A stretch of 7,144 bases of DNA from Candidatus Amesbacteria bacterium RBG_19FT_COMBO_48_16 (GTDB lineage: Bacteria > Patescibacteriota > Microgenomatia > CAZETR01 > Amesbacteraceae). Numbering within the stretch: position 1 is the stretch's first letter; every line of letters begins with the position of its first letter. Below, piece after piece: positions 6,196 to 7,144 of this stretch. The notes below the pieces were generated by a model. That model was not told the DNA's origin, did not search any database, and saw only the letters and a program-made list of their open reading frames with translations. The stretch lies in the NCBI GenBank assembly GCA_001775555.1, contig MEXE01000032.1, positions 1 through 7,144 of the forward strand, read 5' to 3'. A program made the translations under genes and the position numbers.

Positions 6196-6902
6196 CGAGG
6201 AAGTTTGGGTGGGTGAAGAATATATTGACACTGCCGGATATGATCGGAAAGACTGGTGAATAATATAATTTCCCGACACATGCGGACTTCTTCAGCCAGC
6301 CCTTTTAATAAGCCGTGTTTTTTCAACTTGGAAGGAGTGATGGGGATAAGGGGCTGGGGCGGGTAAAAAACTTGAGTTTTCCACTGGTGGAGGATGGCTT
6401 GCTGGTTGAGGATAGTCTCCAGAGCAAACCTGGCCCGGTGATATTTTTTCAACTTCAGGAAGTGGTGACGGCGTAATATTCTTTGGCCTGATTGGATTTC
6501 ATTCCAATGAACTTTTCTAGTGAGAAAATCCAGCAGGCCGGATTTAAACGGAATGATCAGCATGTCGATGGGATGACGGTTAAAGGCATCAATGGATTGC
6601 GACAGCAGTTGAGGGGTAAGATTGATCAGGTCAGCGTCGAGCAAGAATACCAGATCTGCTTTGGAGTTTTTGATTGCCGTAAGGACGGCGGCGAACTTAC
6701 CCAGGTTTTGGTTATGTTTGATCAACTGAATTTGACTGGAGTAGGTTTGGAGTACAGAGGGTGATTGATCAGTAGATGCATCATCGACAGTAATTATTTT
6801 ATTAAAACATTGACTATTAATACAGGCAGTGATCACGGAGGCAACGGTCGAGCTTTCGTTGAAGCAAGGGATGACGGCGTCGATAGTGGGTGGTGACCTC
6901 AT
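6192..6902 (-). CDS. Glycosyltransferase family 2 (GT-A fold)
   Basis: An inverting nucleotide-sugar transferase domain, 236 residues, compact but complete for a single GT2 domain. The chain starts at MRSPPTIDAVIPCFNE, the standard GT2 opening strand, followed by Asp40-Asp41 in ITVDDASTD, the HNQNLGKFAAV segment (64-73), and the metal-binding DXD as Asp89-Ala-Asp91 in FLLDADL. SGQRILRR (138-145) and the following FALETILN fit the acceptor/catalytic region of polyprenyl-phosphate sugar transferase-like GT2 proteins. There is no C-terminal membrane pair, so it is probably cytoplasmic or peripheral. The frame stays open upstream to the window edge without any ATG, GTG or TTG, but that extension does not look like protein, and ATG 6902 places the conserved strand at its usual position. 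The stop shares TTAA with the convergent hydrolase stop. Codon usage is pyrimidine-rich, the mirror of the + strand genes, because the G-rich strand is the template side. Confidence 0.9.
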   Translation of the reverse strand: MRSPPTIDAVIPCFNESSTVASVITACINSQCFNKIITVDDASTDQSPSVLQTYSSQIQLIKHNQNLGKFAAVLTAIKNSKADLVFLLDADLINLTPQLLSQSIDAFNRHPIDMLIIPFKSGLLDFLTRKVHWNEIQSGQRILRRHHFLKLKKYHRARFALETILNQQAILHQWKTQVFYPPQPLIPITPSKLKKHGLLKGLAEEVRMCREIILFTSLSDHIRQCQYILHPPKLPR

Positions 6903-6910
6903 GAAAGCAT

Positions 6911-7012
6911 TCAGAACAGGGGGCGGCGGAAGTATTTGACCAGAAGCAGGATGGTGACGGCAAACGAGAGGAGAAAGATGAGCAGAAGAGTGTTTCGGAA
7001 ACTTGATTTCAT
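6911..7012 (-). CDS. Possible 33-residue single-pass membrane peptide
   Basis: Reading the minus strand from ATG at 7012-7010 to TGA at 6913-6911 gives 33 residues: a short polar start (MKSSFRNT), a continuous hydrophobic stretch (about residues 9-25, rich in Leu, Ile, Phe and Val), then a basic end (KYFRRPLF). Its stop lies 8 bases before the GT2 start, so the two would be co-transcribed, and a promoter-like pair precedes it. The basic tail suggests a cytoplasmic C-terminus. I do not recognise it. Caution: the minus strand is pyrimidine-rich here, so Leu/Phe-rich frames arise easily by chance, and no Shine-Dalgarno sequence is seen. Confidence 0.37.
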   Translation of the reverse strand: MKSSFRNTLLLIFLLSFAVTILLLVKYFRRPLF

Positions 7013-7018
7013 ATGAGT

Positions 7019-7047
7019 ATTTTAACGGAGTTTGGTTTTTTTGGGAA
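7019..7047 (-). promoter_or_regulatory. Candidate minus-strand promoter ahead of the small peptide and GT2 gene
   Basis: On the minus strand TTCCCA (7047-7042, 4/6 match to TTGACA) is followed after exactly 17 bases by TAAAAT (7024-7019, 5/6 match to TATAAT). The -10-like hexamer ends 6 bases before the ATG at 7012, so the message would be almost leaderless. It overlaps the last codons and stop of the upstream open frame. This is consensus matching by eye only. Confidence 0.28.
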
Positions 7048-7144
7048 ATTTTCTCTGGAGAACGGCTGGGGATGATGTGGGGGCGGGGGGATTTACGGTA
7101 CTGGCACCGGTCAGAATTTGGTCGTGAGGGGATGACGGACTGGG
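7022..7144 (-). CDS. Possible C-terminal tail of an upstream minus-strand protein (partial)
   Basis: Reading the minus strand from the window edge, one frame is open for 40 codons to TAA at 7024-7022. The visible chain is rich in Pro, Ser and Thr and ends in a basic cluster (RKFPKKTKLR). That would suit a disordered cytoplasmic tail. The codons favour C or T at the third position, as in the GT2 gene. Of the other two frames, one stops quickly and the other runs into the GT2 frame with implausible composition. The gap to the small peptide start is 9 bases. No domain can be named, and the rest of the gene is outside the window. Confidence 0.35.
   Translation of the reverse strand, partial: PSPSSPHDQILTGASTVNPPAPTSSPAVLQRKFPKKTKLR

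Noticed and set aside
6492..6764. A 90-codon + strand open frame
   Set aside because: It lies wholly antisense to the well-supported GT2 gene and shows no recognisable motif.
6903..7142. N-terminal extension of the GT2 protein, since its frame is open to the window edge
   Set aside because: It has no usual start codon, and its translation is Pro/Ser/His/Arg-rich without structure. ATG 6902 fits the GT2 fold exactly.
1..7144. Alternative genetic code with TGA read as glycine
   Set aside because: TGA terminates the aldolase, kinase and GT4 genes at the lengths expected for their families, and no in-frame TGA occurs within a conserved domain.

Overview
The window looks like chromosomal DNA from a bacterium with a compact genome. 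A Candidate Phyla Radiation (Patescibacteria) lineage, perhaps Microgenomates-like, is my best guess, but this is an inference from gene style and not a proven assignment. The reasons are almost no intergenic space, 4-base stop/start overlaps, an archaeal-type class I aldolase, several surface-glycan enzymes, few clear Shine-Dalgarno sites, and a very strong G-over-C excess on the + strand. TGA is an ordinary stop at three genes, so this is not the Gracilibacteria/Absconditabacteria code in which TGA means glycine. No RNA gene, CRISPR array, transposase or convincing intrinsic terminator was seen.

Layout. Bases 2-6195 hold six co-directional + strand genes. The first three are central-carbon enzymes: an archaeal-type class I fructose-bisphosphate aldolase (5' end cut by the window edge), a PfkB-family sugar or nucleoside kinase, and a GyaR-like D-2-hydroxyacid dehydrogenase. 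The last two of these are coupled by an ATGA overlap. The next three face the cell surface: a membrane-anchored serine hydrolase of the class A beta-lactamase/PBP fold, a GT4 glycosyltransferase, and an alpha/beta hydrolase joined to the glycosyltransferase by another ATGA overlap. On the minus strand, meeting the hydrolase stop-to-stop over a shared TTAA, is a GT2 glycosyltransferase. Upstream of it are a possible 33-residue single-pass membrane peptide and the possible C-terminal tail of another protein running off the right edge.

How the genes may work together. The aldolase and PfkB kinase could supply consecutive glycolysis-like steps, with the hydroxyacid dehydrogenase linking to glycerate/hydroxypyruvate. 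The second half looks like envelope work: a glycan or glycolipid transferase with a partner hydrolase, plus a periplasm-facing peptidase-like enzyme.

The most unusual item is a 45-base in-frame insert inside the serine hydrolase gene. It is bounded by a 10-base direct repeat, contains a perfect 7-bp-stem hairpin, and is built on a heptamer (AGTGCAA) that resembles a second heptamer array at the preceding gene junction. It resembles a protein-coding palindromic repeat element. I do not see a clearly new multi-gene defence or mobile system.
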